A DNA stretch of 38,245 bases from Longispora albida DSM 44784 (GTDB taxonomy: Bacteria > Actinomycetota > Actinomycetes > Mycobacteriales > Micromonosporaceae), in the NCBI RefSeq assembly GCF_000379825.1, contig NZ_KB903818.1, positions 1 to 38,245 on the forward strand. Reading direction: 5' to 3'. Under the pieces are notes generated by a model that saw only the letters and a program-made list of their open reading frames with translations, did not search any database and was not told the DNA's origin. A program made the position numbers and the translations under genes. Positions 1 to 10,135 of the stretch are shown piece by piece. The first letter of the stretch is position 1, and each line of letters starts with the position of its first letter.

Positions 1-2
1 AG

Positions 3-245
3 TTCAGCACCGCAACCGACATGGGCGTCTACTTCTGCGACCCCGCCAGCCCCTGGCAGCGAGGATCCAACGAGAACACGAACGGCCTGCTCCGCCAGTA
101 CTTCCCCAAGGGCACCGACCTGACCTGCCACACCGCCGAGGACCTGGCCGCCGTCGCAGCCGAACTCAACAGCCGCCCACGCAAAACGCTCGGCTGGGAG
201 ACCCCAGCCGAGCGCCTCGCTACGCTTCTAGCAACTGCCAGTTGA
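3..245 (+). CDS. IS30-family transposase, C-terminal end (runs off the left edge)
   Basis: The open frame enters from the left edge, so this is only the last 80 or so residues of a DDE transposase that cuts and joins insertion-sequence ends. The segment SPWQRGSNENTNGLLRQYFP is the family signature of IS30 transposases and holds the third catalytic acid of the DDE triad (the E in NEN). It is followed by the usual LNSRPRKTLGWETPAE tail, which is also typical of IS30. It ends at TGA 243-245 with no sign of decay in the visible part. The rest of the element lies outside the window, so I cannot say whether the gene is complete. The next gene, an MFS exporter, starts 137 bp downstream, so the right end of the element must lie in that gap. 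Confidence 0.9.
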   Translation, partial: FSTATDMGVYFCDPASPWQRGSNENTNGLLRQYFPKGTDLTCHTAEDLAAVAAELNSRPRKTLGWETPAERLATLLATAS

Positions 246-382
246 CCAACCCGTGTTGCGACGACTCCTGGAATTCGCCTACACGGGGGGCGGGGCTTCC
301 GCGCACACTGATGATCATGTGATGGTGCAGGTCACAGGTAAACCCTTCGCGTTCTGTCACACCCCGGCGGCAGACTCGCCTC
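246..382. other. Gap between IS30 transposase and MFS gene; probable right end of the IS
   Basis: The right terminal inverted repeat of the insertion sequence should fall here, most likely within about 250-290. It cannot be proved without the left end. An ATGATCAT palindrome (311-318) and a CAGACT hexamer (371-376) that could serve as the -10 of the next gene are also present. Confidence 0.4.
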
Positions 383-1678
383 ATGCTCCGCTCCCCCCTC
401 AGCCTGCTCCGTTCCACCCTCCCCGCCCGGCGGGAAGCGCGCAGGATGCTGCTCGGCACGCTGCTGTCCACCGTGGCCCGTGGCCTCACCCTGCCGTTCC
501 TCTTCGTCTACCTGAATGAGGTCCGCGGGCTGTCCGCCACGACCGTGAGCTTCGCCGTGGGCTGGATGGGCGTGCTCACCCTGCTGCTCGCCCCGATCGG
601 CGGCACGCTGATCGACCGGTTCGGCGCGCGCAAGGTGCTGCTGCCCGGTTTCCTGATCGAGGCTGTCGGCACGGGGTCGATCGCGCTGGTCACCGAGCCG
701 TGGCACGCGGTGCTGTCGATGACGGGCGTGGCGCTCGGCGGTGCGGTGCTGTGGTCGGCCGGCAGCACGGTGATGACCAGCCTGACGAGCGAGGGGGAGC
801 GGCAGAAGACGTTCGGGCTGAACTTCACCCTGATCAACCTGGGGATCGGCATCGGCGGCCTGGTCTCCGGTTTCATCGTGGACACCGCGCGCCCCGGCAC
901 GTTCGAGCTGGTCTACCTGCTCAGCGGCATCGGCAACCTGGTCCCGATGTTCATCCTGCTGTCCATGCCGCACGTGGGGCACCGGATCGCCAAGGAGGAA
1001 GAGGTCAAGGAGTCCGGCGGGTACCTCACGGTGCTGCGGGACCGGCCGTTCCGTCGGCTGATCGTGCTGAGCCTGGTGCTGTCGGTCTGCGGGTACGCGC
1101 AGATGGAGATCGGCTTCACGGCCTTCGCCACCAAGGTGTCCGACGTGACGCCGGGCGTGATCGGCGCTTCCTTCGCGGCGAACTCGCTGACCATCGTGAC
1201 CGTCCAGCTGTTCGTGCTGCGCTGGCTGGAGGGGAAGAGCCGGGCGCTGGGCCTGGCAGGTACCGGCCTGTTGTTCACCGCGTCCTGGGTGGTGCTCGGC
1301 GCGACCGGGTTGTCGGCCCCGGCCACCACGGTCGCGATGGCTGGCGTGCTGGCCTGCATGGTCATCTTCTCGCTCGGCGAGACCATGATGTCCCCCGTGA
1401 TGCCGGCCCTGACGAACGCGCTGGCGAAGCCGGAGCTGCGCGGGCGGTACAACGCGATGGGCTCGATGGTCTTCGGGGTGAGCGGCATCGTCGGCCCGGT
1501 GACCGCCGGTCCGCTGATCGGCAACGGGCACGGCGGGGTCTGGGTGGCGCTGGTGATCGGTGGTTCGCTGCTCGCCTCCCTGCTGGCGGTGTCGCTGCGC
1601 CGCCTGCTGTCCGACGAGCAGGACGGCCGCCGTGCTCAGGACAGTTCCCCGGAGGGACTGGCTACAGTCGGCGCATGA
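383..1678 (+). CDS. MFS transporter (multidrug-exporter type)
   Basis: This is a 431-residue major facilitator protein with about 12 hydrophobic segments. It probably exports a small molecule using the proton gradient, but the substrate cannot be told from sequence. The segment GGTLIDRFGARKVLL, near residue 75, is the loop 2-3 motif typical of the superfamily (G-x-x-x-D-R-x-G-x-R/K). A charged central loop (RIAKEEEVKESGG, about residue 205) separates the two six-helix halves. ATG 383 has no ribosome-binding site, but CAGACT lies 6 nt upstream, as expected for a leaderless mRNA. An inner ATG at 446 is possible but would trim the cytoplasmic N-terminus. The stop overlaps the next start (ATGA, 1675-1678), so the thioredoxin/NHL gene is translationally coupled to it. 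Confidence 0.85.
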   Translation: MLRSPLSLLRSTLPARREARRMLLGTLLSTVARGLTLPFLFVYLNEVRGLSATTVSFAVGWMGVLTLLLAPIGGTLIDRFGARKVLLPGFLIEAVGTGSIALVTEPWHAVLSMTGVALGGAVLWSAGSTVMTSLTSEGERQKTFGLNFTLINLGIGIGGLVSGFIVDTARPGTFELVYLLSGIGNLVPMFILLSMPHVGHRIAKEEEVKESGGYLTVLRDRPFRRLIVLSLVLSVCGYAQMEIGFTAFATKVSDVTPGVIGASFAANSLTIVTVQLFVLRWLEGKSRALGLAGTGLLFTASWVVLGATGLSAPATTVAMAGVLACMVIFSLGETMMSPVMPALTNALAKPELRGRYNAMGSMVFGVSGIVGPVTAGPLIGNGHGGVWVALVIGGSLLASLLAVSLRRLLSDEQDGRRAQDSSPEGLATVGA

Positions 1679-3498
1679 CACGACGCGAGGCGCGCGTCCG
1701 GGCTCCGCAGCTGCGGGGCCGGGGCTGGCTGAACACCGGTGGTAAGGAGCTCGGCCTCGCCGACCTCCGCGGCAAGATCGTCCTGCTGGACTTCTGGACG
1801 TTCTGCTGCATCAACTGCCTGCACGTCCTGGACGAGCTGCGCCCGCTGGAGGAGAAGTACGCCGACGTGCTCGCCGTGATCGGCGTGCACTCCCCGAAGT
1901 TCGAGCACGAGAAGGATCCGGAGGCGCTGGCGGCCGCGACCGAGCGGTACGGTGTCGCGCATCCCGTCCTCGACGACCCCGAGCTGGTCACCTGGCAGAA
2001 CTACGCTGCCCGGGCCTGGCCGACGCTGGCCGTTGTCGACCCCGAGGGGTACCTGGTCGCGTCGATGGCCGGTGAGGGCCACGCCGAGGGGCTGGACCGG
2101 CTGCTGGCCGAGCTGGTCGCCGAGCACGAGGAGAAGGGCACCCTCCACCGGGGTACCGGCCCGTACGTTGCCCCGCCAGCCCCGGAGACCGCGCTGCGCT
2201 TCCCGGGCAAGGTGATCGAGCTGCCCGCCTCGCGTACCGGCAGGGAGGCAGCCACGCTGCTCGTCTCCGACTCCGCCAGCCACTCTCTCGTGGAGCTGGC
2301 CGCCGACGGGGAGACCGTGCTCCGGCGGATCGGTTCCGGGCAGCGCGGGCGGCTCGACGCGCCTGTGCAGTTCAACGAGCCGCAGGGCCTGTGCCTGCTG
2401 CCGGAGCACGAGGCGGGCATCGCTGGCTTCGACGTCGTCGTCGCCGACACGGTGAACCACCTGCTCCGTGGCGTACGGCTGGCTGACGGTGCCGTGACCA
2501 CCATCGCCGGTACGGGACGGCAGTGGCGGGGCACGCTCGACTACCACGCCCACGACGCCCGGTCCGCCGACCTGTCGTCGCCGTGGGACGTGGCCTGGTA
2601 CGAGGGCAAGGTCGTCATCGCGATGGCCGGCACGCACACCCTGTGGTGGTACGACCCGGTGAAGCGGACGGCCGGCTGCTACGCGGGTACCACTGTGGAG
2701 GCTCTGCGGGACGGCGCGCTCGACCAGGCGTGGTTCGCCCAGCCGTCAGGCCTGTCGGTGAGCCCGGACGGGCGGCGGCTGTGGCTGGCGGACTCGGAGA
2801 CGTCCGCGCTCCGGTACATCGAGGGCGGCGTGCTGCACACCGCCGTCGGGCAGGGGCTCTTCGACTTCGGGCACGTGGACGGGCCTGCCGCCGAGGCGCT
2901 CTTCCAGCATCCGCTCGGCGTGGCCGCGCTGCCGGACGGCACGGTGGCCGTGGCCGACACGTACAACGGCGCGGTCCGGCAGTACGACCCGGTGTCGGGG
3001 ACGGTCCGCACGCTCGCCGTCGACCTGGCGGAGCCGAGCGATGTGCTCCTTCTCGGTGACGAGCTGGTCGTGGTCGAGTCGGCCGCGCACCGGCTGGTCC
3101 GGCCGCTGGTCGGCGGGCTGGAGGTGTCCGGCTCCCGGCTGAGGGTCGAGCGCCCGGTCACCGAGCTGGCCCCGGGCGAGGTGGAGCTGCGGATCGTGTT
3201 CGAGCCGGCTCCCGGCCAGAAGCTCGACGAGACCTATGGCCCGTCGACCCGCCTCGACGTCTCCGCCTCACCGACTGAGCTGCTGCTGGAGGGCAGCGGC
3301 GTCACGACGGACCTGACCCGCCGGCTCGTCCTCGCAGAGGGCACCGGCGTGCTCCAGGTGGTCGCCCAGGCCGCGACCTGCGATGCCGAGGCGGAGAACC
3401 CGGCCTGCCACCTGACCCGCCAGGACTGGGGCGTCCCGATCAGCGTGGCCCCGGGAGGCGCGACGACGCTCACCCTGGTACTAAGGGGCCTTGATTAA
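1675..3498 (+). CDS. Thioredoxin-like protein with NHL repeats
   Basis: The 607-residue protein has an N-terminal thioredoxin/TlpA-like fold (about residues 20-150) followed by an NHL-repeat beta-propeller (about 180-500) and a C-terminal beta-rich part. The redox site is in WTFCCINCLHV, a Cys-x-x-Cys centre in the usual place after the first strand (LLDFWTF). NHL repeats show as recurring FNEPQGLCLL, SSPWDVAW, AQPSGLSV and QHPLGVAALPDGTVAVADT. No signal peptide is visible, so it is probably cytoplasmic. Homologues with this architecture occur widely in bacteria and animals (NHLRC2), where the role is poorly defined. The start ATG overlaps the MFS stop by 4 bp, so the two are co-translated. 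Function beyond a likely thiol-redox or scaffold role is not evident. Confidence 0.88.
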   Translation: MTRREARVRAPQLRGRGWLNTGGKELGLADLRGKIVLLDFWTFCCINCLHVLDELRPLEEKYADVLAVIGVHSPKFEHEKDPEALAAATERYGVAHPVLDDPELVTWQNYAARAWPTLAVVDPEGYLVASMAGEGHAEGLDRLLAELVAEHEEKGTLHRGTGPYVAPPAPETALRFPGKVIELPASRTGREAATLLVSDSASHSLVELAADGETVLRRIGSGQRGRLDAPVQFNEPQGLCLLPEHEAGIAGFDVVVADTVNHLLRGVRLADGAVTTIAGTGRQWRGTLDYHAHDARSADLSSPWDVAWYEGKVVIAMAGTHTLWWYDPVKRTAGCYAGTTVEALRDGALDQAWFAQPSGLSVSPDGRRLWLADSETSALRYIEGGVLHTAVGQGLFDFGHVDGPAAEALFQHPLGVAALPDGTVAVADTYNGAVRQYDPVSGTVRTLAVDLAEPSDVLLLGDELVVVESAAHRLVRPLVGGLEVSGSRLRVERPVTELAPGEVELRIVFEPAPGQKLDETYGPSTRLDVSASPTELLLEGSGVTTDLTRRLVLAEGTGVLQVVAQAATCDAEAENPACHLTRQDWGVPISVAPGGATTLTLVLRGLD

Positions 3499-3552
3499 GA
3501 TCTTGATCTTGATCTGAGGCGAGGTGGGTCGGCACACGTTGCGGGAGAAACC

Positions 3553-3564
3553 TACGGTTCCGTA
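3553..3564. promoter_or_regulatory. Palindromic operator over the -10 of the TrhA gene
   Basis: TACGG-TT-CCGTA is a perfect inverted repeat with a 2-nt centre. It overlaps TAACCT (3563-3568), a good -10 hexamer lying 6 nt before GTG 3575; TTGCGG at 3539-3544 is a possible -35 with an 18-bp spacer. A repressor bound here would block transcription. The regulator is unknown. Confidence 0.45.
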
Positions 3565-3574
3565 ACCTGGCAAG

Positions 3575-4255
3575 GTGACGACGACCCAGGTCAGTGGGCA
3601 GCGTGAGCTGTACATCTTCCCCAAGCCGCGAGCCCGTGGCTGGCTGCACGTCTATGCGTTCGGCGTGGCGATCGTGTGCGGGATCGTGCTGTCCTCGCTG
3701 GCCGCCGCGCGGCCGGGCTGGGCGCCGTTCGTGTCCACTGTGATCTACTGCGTCACGATCTGCGGGCTGTTCGGGGTCAGCGCGCTCTATCACCGCCGCT
3801 GGTGGACACACCGGGGCTGGAAGATGATGCGCCGGCTCGACCACTCCATGATCTTCGTGTTCATCGCCGGCACGTACACGCCGTTCAGTGTGCTGCTGCT
3901 CCCGGCGGACACCGCGAAGGTGATCCTGTCGGTCGTCTGGGGCGGTGCCCTGGGCGGCGTGGCGCTGAAGATGGCCTGGCCGAACTCGCCGCGCTGGCTG
4001 GCCGTCCCGTTGTACATCGCGCTCGGCTGGGTGGCGGTGTTCGCGCTGCCGGCGTTCCTGACGGCCGGCGGGGTGACCCTGCTCGTGCTGCTCGCGGTGG
4101 GCGGCGTGGCCTACAGCGTCGGCGGCGTGCTGTACGCGGTGAAGCGGCCGAACCCGTGGCCGGAGACCTTCGGGCACCACGAGTTCTTCCACGCGTGCAC
4201 CCTTGTGGCCGCGCTCTGCCACTACATCGCCGTCTACTTCGCCCTGTACGCCTAG
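3575..4255 (+). CDS. trhA: Hemolysin III / TrhA family membrane protein
   Basis: A 226-residue integral membrane protein with about seven hydrophobic segments, belonging to the HlyIII/PAQR-like family. In bacteria, TrhA has been linked to membrane energy and fluidity homeostasis; the 'hemolysin' name is historical. The family metal-site residues are visible. They are SALYHRRWW with the downstream LDHSMIFVFIAGTYTPF, and the two histidines in the C-terminal GHHEFFHACTLVAALCHYIA. The start is GTG 3575 with no ribosome-binding site and a -10-like TAACCT 6 nt upstream, pointing to a leaderless transcript. A 12-bp palindrome covers that promoter. The next gene (SixA) starts 10 bp after the stop. 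The family call is firm; the physiological role is inferred from relatives. Confidence 0.88.
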   Translation: MTTTQVSGQRELYIFPKPRARGWLHVYAFGVAIVCGIVLSSLAAARPGWAPFVSTVIYCVTICGLFGVSALYHRRWWTHRGWKMMRRLDHSMIFVFIAGTYTPFSVLLLPADTAKVILSVVWGGALGGVALKMAWPNSPRWLAVPLYIALGWVAVFALPAFLTAGGVTLLVLLAVGGVAYSVGGVLYAVKRPNPWPETFGHHEFFHACTLVAALCHYIAVYFALYA

Positions 4256-4265
4256 GCTGGAGGGC

Positions 4266-4751
4266 ATGACGCGCCTGCTCGTCCTCCTCCGGCACGCGAA
4301 GGCCGAAGAGCCGTACAACGGCCAGCCGGACAAACAGCGCCCGCTGACGGCCAGGGGCCTGGCCGACGCCACGGCGGCCGGTGCGTGGCTGGCGAGCCAG
4401 GATCTCGTACCGGAGCTGGTGCTCTGCTCAGCCGCCCGCCGGACGAAGCAGACCTGGGAGCAGGCCTCGGCGGCGTTGCCCGGGGCCGGCGAGGTCCGGC
4501 ATCTCGACGAGCTGTACGGCGCGGGCCCGCTGGAGCTGCTGGAGCTCGTCCGGGCCGCCGATCCCCGGATCGGCACGCTTCTCGTGGTCGGGCACAACCC
4601 GACGATGGAGCTGATGGCGGCGCTGCTGGACCCGGAGCGGGGCGGCCGGATGAAGACCGCCCAGCTCAGCGTGCACTCCCAGGCTGGTACGTGGGACGGG
4701 CTCGCCGCGCGTTCCGCTCCGCAGGTCGCCTCGCACGTGGCGCGAGGGTAG
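4266..4751 (+). CDS. SixA-type histidine phosphatase
   Basis: This 161-residue protein belongs to the short branch of the histidine phosphatase (phosphoglycerate-mutase-like) superfamily. The catalytic RHAK motif is at residues 9-12 (LLRHAKAE), and the second histidine is in VVGHNPTMELM. SixA of E. coli removes phosphate from phosphohistidine in phosphorelay or PTS proteins; the target here is unknown. ATG 4266 was chosen because the motif then sits at the normal N-terminal distance; the open frame continues upstream to 4203 only as read-through of the trhA end. TAGGCT (4253-4258) lies 7 nt before the ATG and overlaps the trhA stop, so it could give a leaderless mRNA. A GGAGGG sits too close to the ATG to work well as a ribosome-binding site. 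Confidence 0.88.
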   Translation: MTRLLVLLRHAKAEEPYNGQPDKQRPLTARGLADATAAGAWLASQDLVPELVLCSAARRTKQTWEQASAALPGAGEVRHLDELYGAGPLELLELVRAADPRIGTLLVVGHNPTMELMAALLDPERGGRMKTAQLSVHSQAGTWDGLAARSAPQVASHVARG

Positions 4752-4758
4752 GGACTGC

Positions 4759-5277
4759 TCAGCCCATCGACTTCTGGCCGTCGAGGGCCTCACGGATGAT
4801 GTCGGCGTGCCCCGCGTGCTGCGAGATCTCGGCGATCAGGTGCAGGATGGTCCGCCGCGCCGACCAGCGGGCACCGGGCTCGAACCACGGCGCCGCCGGG
4901 AGCGGCTGCGAGGCGTCCAGGTCCGTCGTCGCGATGATCTCGTCGGTGCGCCGGGCGACCTCCTCGTACCAGGACAGCATGCCTTCCAGGCTCTCGCCGT
5001 CGAGCAGCTGGAACTGGAGTGCCCAGGACGCGTAGTCCGGCTCGCCGGTCTCCGGGCCCTCGAGGATGAAGCGGACCCAGTCCAGCTCGCCGTGGATCAC
5101 GTGCTTGACCAGGCCGGCCAGGGTCAGCTCGCTGACGGTCGTGCGGCGGGTGGCCTGCTCGTCGGTGAGGCCCTGCACGGTGTGCCGGAGGAAGTGCCGG
5201 TGCTTGTTGATCGTCTCCAGCAGGTCGGCGCGCTCGACGCTGAGGGTAGCCCGGGTGAGGGTGGCGGTGGCGGTCAT
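4759..5277 (-). CDS. DinB-like metal-dependent protein (DUF664 type)
   Basis: A 172-residue four-helix-bundle protein of the DinB/YfiT-like superfamily, DUF664 branch, common in actinomycetes. These proteins bind a divalent metal with three histidines. Here the candidates are in LVKHVIHGELDW (about residue 60) and ISQHAGHADIIRE (about residue 155). Some relatives are mycothiol- or bacillithiol-dependent transferases, but this one could equally be an uncharacterised hydrolase. It starts at ATG 5277, with an AAAGAAGG ribosome-binding site about 6 nt upstream. Its end is convergent with SixA, 7 bp apart. No partner gene is obvious. Confidence 0.82.
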   Translation of the reverse strand: MTATATLTRATLSVERADLLETINKHRHFLRHTVQGLTDEQATRRTTVSELTLAGLVKHVIHGELDWVRFILEGPETGEPDYASWALQFQLLDGESLEGMLSWYEEVARRTDEIIATTDLDASQPLPAAPWFEPGARWSARRTILHLIAEISQHAGHADIIREALDGQKSMG

Positions 5278-5365
5278 GACGGCCTTCTTTCTGTCCGGCT
5301 CGGCTTGATGACCTCACGCTATCGGCCATTCCGGCCAGTTCCTGACCTCAATCCGGCCGCGGGTG

Positions 5366-5398
5366 CGAAAAAGCCCGGACCGTTTCCGATCCGGGCTT
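5366..5398 (-). terminator. Rho-independent terminator of the acyl-CoA dehydrogenase gene
   Basis: A 9-bp perfect stem, AAGCCCGGA (5371-5379) with TCCGGGCTT (5390-5398) and a 10-nt loop, is followed on the minus strand by a run of five T. It lies 65 bp past the end of the acyl-CoA dehydrogenase gene. Confidence 0.8.
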
Positions 5399-5463
5399 CC
5401 TCTTCGGTACCTGTGTCAGTGACCTTGACCGCCGGCACCTGGTCCGTGACCTGCTGGCAGGGC

Positions 5464-7302
5464 CTAGAAGGCGTCCTCCGGCAGGTCCATCAGGTCGAGG
5501 TTCGCGTTCTCGATGATCTTGCGGTCGCCGGTCAGGCGGGGCAGGATCTCGCGGGCGAAGAACCGGGCCGCGGCGACCTTGCCCAGGTAGAAGGCGTCGT
5601 CCGGGGTCTCGGTGAGCTTGACCAGCGCGATCTCGGCCTGCCGCTGGAGCAGCCAGCCGACGATGAGGTCACCGACGGCCAGGAGTACCCGGCGGGAGTG
5701 CAGGCCGACCTTGTACAGCTCGCGGGCGTCCTCACGGGAGCCGGCCAGGTACGAGCCGACCACCGCGACCATGCCCTGCACGTCACCGGCGGCCTTGGCC
5801 AGGGCGGCGCGCTCTTCCTTGAGCTGGCCGTTGGCGGCGGCTGCTTCCAGGTACGCCTGGATCTCGCCGGCCACGGTGGCCAGGGCGACGCCGCCGTCCT
5901 TGACGACCTTGCGGAAGATCAGGTCGAGGGACTGGATGGCGGTGGTGCCCTCGTACAGGGTGTCGATCTTCGAGTCGCGGACGTACTGCTCCAGGGGGTA
6001 GTCCTGGAGGAAGCCGGAGCCGCCGAAGATCTGGAGCGACTCGTGGCCGAGCAGCTCGTAGGCCCGCTCGGAGCCGCAGCCCTTGACCAGCGGGAGGAGG
6101 AGGTCGTTGACCCGGGCGGCCAGCTCGGCTGCCTCGGCGTCGCCGGTCTCCTCGGCCAGCTTGGCCTTGTCCTGCCACTGCGCGGTGTAGAAGACCAGGG
6201 CGCGCAGGCCCTCGGCGTACGCCTTCTGCATCATCAGCGAGCGGCGGACGTCGGGGTGGTTGGTGATGACGACCCGCGGCGCGTCCTTGGCCGGGTTGGT
6301 CAGGTCAGCACCCTGGACACGCTGCTTGGCGTAGTCGAGGGCGTTGAGGTAACCCGACGACAGGGTCGCGATGGCCTTGGTGCCGACCATCATGCGGGCG
6401 TACTCGATGATGAGGAACATCTGGCGGATGCCGTCGTGGATCTCGCCCATCAGCCAGCCCTTGGCCGGGATGGTCTCGCCGAGGGTGAGCTCGCAGGTCG
6501 TGGAGACCTTGAGGCCCATCTTGTGCTCGACGTTGGTCACGAAGGCACCGTTGCGCTCGCCCAGCTCGCCGGTGGCCGGGTCGAACTGGTACTTCGGCAC
6601 GACGAACAGCGACAGGCCCTTGGTACCCGGGCCGCCCTTGCCCTCCACGCCGACCGGGCGGGCCAGGACGTAGTGGATGATGTTGTCGGTCAGGTCGTGC
6701 TCACCGGACGTGATGAACCGCTTCACGCCCTCCAGGTGCCACGAGCCGTCGGGCTGCTGGTAGGCCTTCGTCCGGCCGGCGCCGACATCCGAGCCGGCGT
6801 CGGGCTCGGTGAGGACCATCGTGGCGCCCCACTGCTTCTCGACGAAGAGCTTGGCCCACTCCTTCTGCTCGTCCGTGCCCTCGCGGAAGAGGGTGTGGGC
6901 GAAGCTCGGGCCGGCCGCGTACATCCAGATCGCCGGGTTGGAACCCAGGACCAGCTCGGCGAGCGCCCACCACAGCGAGCGCGGGGCGCTGGTGCCGCCC
7001 AGGCCCTCGGGCAGGTCGAGCCGCCAGAACTCGGAGTCCATCATGGCCTTGAAGGACTTCTTGAAGGACTCCGGCAGCTTCGCGGAGTGGGTCGCCGGGT
7101 CGTAGACCGGCGGGTTGCGGTCGCCGTCGGTGAAGCTGGCCGCGAGGTCCTCGCGAGCCAGGCGGTCCACCTCGGACAGGATGCTGTGTGCCGTGTCCTT
7201 GTCCAGGTCGGCGTAGGGGCCGGTCCCGAGCACGTCGCCCAGGCCGAACACGTCGAAGAGGTTGAACTCGAGGTCTCGCAAGTTGCTCTTGTAATGCGTC
7301 AT
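5464..7302 (-). CDS. fadE5: Acyl-CoA dehydrogenase, FadE5-like
   Basis: A 612-residue flavoprotein of the long acyl-CoA dehydrogenase type that makes the first double bond in fatty acyl-CoA beta-oxidation and hands electrons to ETF. The N-terminus [20 protein letters not shown] and the total length closely match mycobacterial FadE5 (about 611 residues), which has a broad chain-length range. Visible signatures are [19 protein letters not shown] (FAD/substrate binding, about residue 170) and [34 protein letters not shown] near residue 450, where the catalytic glutamate of this family lies (YEGT). ATG 7302 gives the FadE5-like start; an in-frame ATG at 7323 is an alternative. A palindromic operator and -10 hexamer lie just upstream, and a strong terminator follows. 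Its probable electron acceptor route includes the EtfD homologue at 18.3-20.4 kb. Confidence 0.92.
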   Translation of the reverse strand: MTHYKSNLRDLEFNLFDVFGLGDVLGTGPYADLDKDTAHSILSEVDRLAREDLAASFTDGDRNPPVYDPATHSAKLPESFKKSFKAMMDSEFWRLDLPEGLGGTSAPRSLWWALAELVLGSNPAIWMYAAGPSFAHTLFREGTDEQKEWAKLFVEKQWGATMVLTEPDAGSDVGAGRTKAYQQPDGSWHLEGVKRFITSGEHDLTDNIIHYVLARPVGVEGKGGPGTKGLSLFVVPKYQFDPATGELGERNGAFVTNVEHKMGLKVSTTCELTLGETIPAKGWLMGEIHDGIRQMFLIIEYARMMVGTKAIATLSSGYLNALDYAKQRVQGADLTNPAKDAPRVVITNHPDVRRSLMMQKAYAEGLRALVFYTAQWQDKAKLAEETGDAEAAELAARVNDLLLPLVKGCGSERAYELLGHESLQIFGGSGFLQDYPLEQYVRDSKIDTLYEGTTAIQSLDLIFRKVVKDGGVALATVAGEIQAYLEAAAANGQLKEERAALAKAAGDVQGMVAVVGSYLAGSREDARELYKVGLHSRRVLLAVGDLIVGWLLQRQAEIALVKLTETPDDAFYLGKVAAARFFAREILPRLTGDRKIIENANLDLMDLPEDAF

Positions 7303-7332
7303 TGGGCCGCGCTCCCGGGACATCGAAATCTT

Positions 7333-7357
7333 GTTACCTGCCGGTAACTTAAGTATA
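7333..7357 (-). promoter_or_regulatory. fadE5 promoter with palindromic operator (TTACC-N4-GGTAA)
   Basis: GTTACC-TGCC-GGTAAC (7333-7348) is a perfect 6-bp-arm inverted repeat. A -10-like TATACT (minus strand, 7357-7352) lies immediately before it, so the palindrome covers the expected transcription start. A second, looser pair, ACCT-N6-AGGT, is at 7360-7373. The TTACY-N4-RGTAA pattern recurs ahead of the etfD homologue at 20473-20486. The size and symmetry suit a TetR-family repressor sensing acyl-CoA, which is an inference. Confidence 0.65.
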
Positions 7358-7512
7358 TTACCTGGGAGTAGGTCGTGCCTGGGGCTTTCGGATGTGATGC
7401 AGGTCATATTTTAAGCTGCCCAGTGACGGTAAGCCGACACACCGTCACCCATTGACATCGGTGCTCGTTTGGAACTGCAAACGCTAAGACTGAGGTCGAT
7501 CGGGAGGGCGCG

Positions 7513-7584
7513 ATGTTGACCAGCCTGCTGCGCATTCTGACCGGGCGCTACCGCTATATCGGACGGCACCGGTCCACGCTGTAG
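7513..7584 (+). CDS. Possible 23-residue leader peptide
   Basis: The frame begins ATG TTG ACC AGC and ends ACG CTG TAG. It encodes 23 residues beginning MLTSLLRIL and ending GRYRYIGRHRSTL, basic in its second half. A GGGAGG ribosome-binding site (7502-7507) lies 5 nt upstream. It sits 36 bp before a strong hairpin and 160 bp before the UvrA-like gene. No known peptide is recognised. It may be a regulatory leader whose translation state controls the hairpin, or a chance frame; only its position and ribosome-binding site favour it. Confidence 0.45.
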   Translation: MLTSLLRILTGRYRYIGRHRSTL

Positions 7585-7620
7585 TACTTGTACGGGGGAC
7601 CTGTAGTTCCAGCCTCACCC

Positions 7621-7649
7621 CTCGCCGCCGGGCGTCACCCGGCGGCGAG
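7621..7649 (+). terminator. Strong hairpin, possible attenuator before the UvrA-like gene
   Basis: CTCGCCGCCGGG (7621-7632) pairs perfectly with CCCGGCGGCGAG (7638-7649) around a 5-nt loop. The following sequence, TTCCATTTTCC, is T-rich for this genome but has no unbroken U tract. It could end transcription begun upstream, either as a plain terminator of the small frame or as a conditional one. Confidence 0.6.
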
Positions 7650-7744
7650 TTCCATTTTCCGGGCATCAGCTTTCTTTCCGGAAATCCGATCAGGTGTACG
7701 TAGCATGGCCGTGAAGCCATGCCAGGCCTGACGGAGGAGACCCG

Positions 7745-10131
<2,387 letters not shown>

Positions 10132-10135
<4 letters not shown>

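Larger units (their letters stand above)
7303..7744. other. Control region between fadE5 and the UvrA-like gene
   Basis: This 442-bp stretch holds the fadE5 operator (7333-7348) and an 8-bp inverted repeat, GTGACGGT (7423-7430) with ACCGTCAC (7441-7448). It also holds a TTGACA at 7452-7457, a 23-codon reading frame with a good ribosome-binding site (7513-7584), a 12-bp-stem hairpin (7621-7649) and a 7-bp inverted repeat GCATGGC-N6-GCCATGC (7703-7722). The ribosome-binding site of the UvrA-like gene (GGAGGAGA, 7733-7740) closes the region. The order promoter, small frame, hairpin, gene resembles an attenuator. Confidence 0.6.

Noticed and set aside
311-318. ATGATCAT palindrome before the MFS gene
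   Set aside because: Eight bases is too short to support an operator claim by itself.
332-1681. Long minus-strand reading frame opposite the MFS gene
   Set aside because: Its product is rich in Arg, Gln, His and Gly with no domain, as expected for the complement of a high-GC gene.
3493-3518. Short GATCTT repeats after the thioredoxin/NHL gene
   Set aside because: Only two to three 6-bp units; too short to be a credible element.
4807-7347. Very long plus-strand frame opposite fadE5
   Set aside because: It is antisense to a clear FadE5 homologue and encodes a low-complexity Gly/Leu/Val/Asp-rich sequence.
7452-7457. TTGACA as the -35 of the leader-peptide promoter
   Set aside because: No acceptable -10 lies 16-19 bp downstream, so the promoter is not assigned, although the hexamer is noted.
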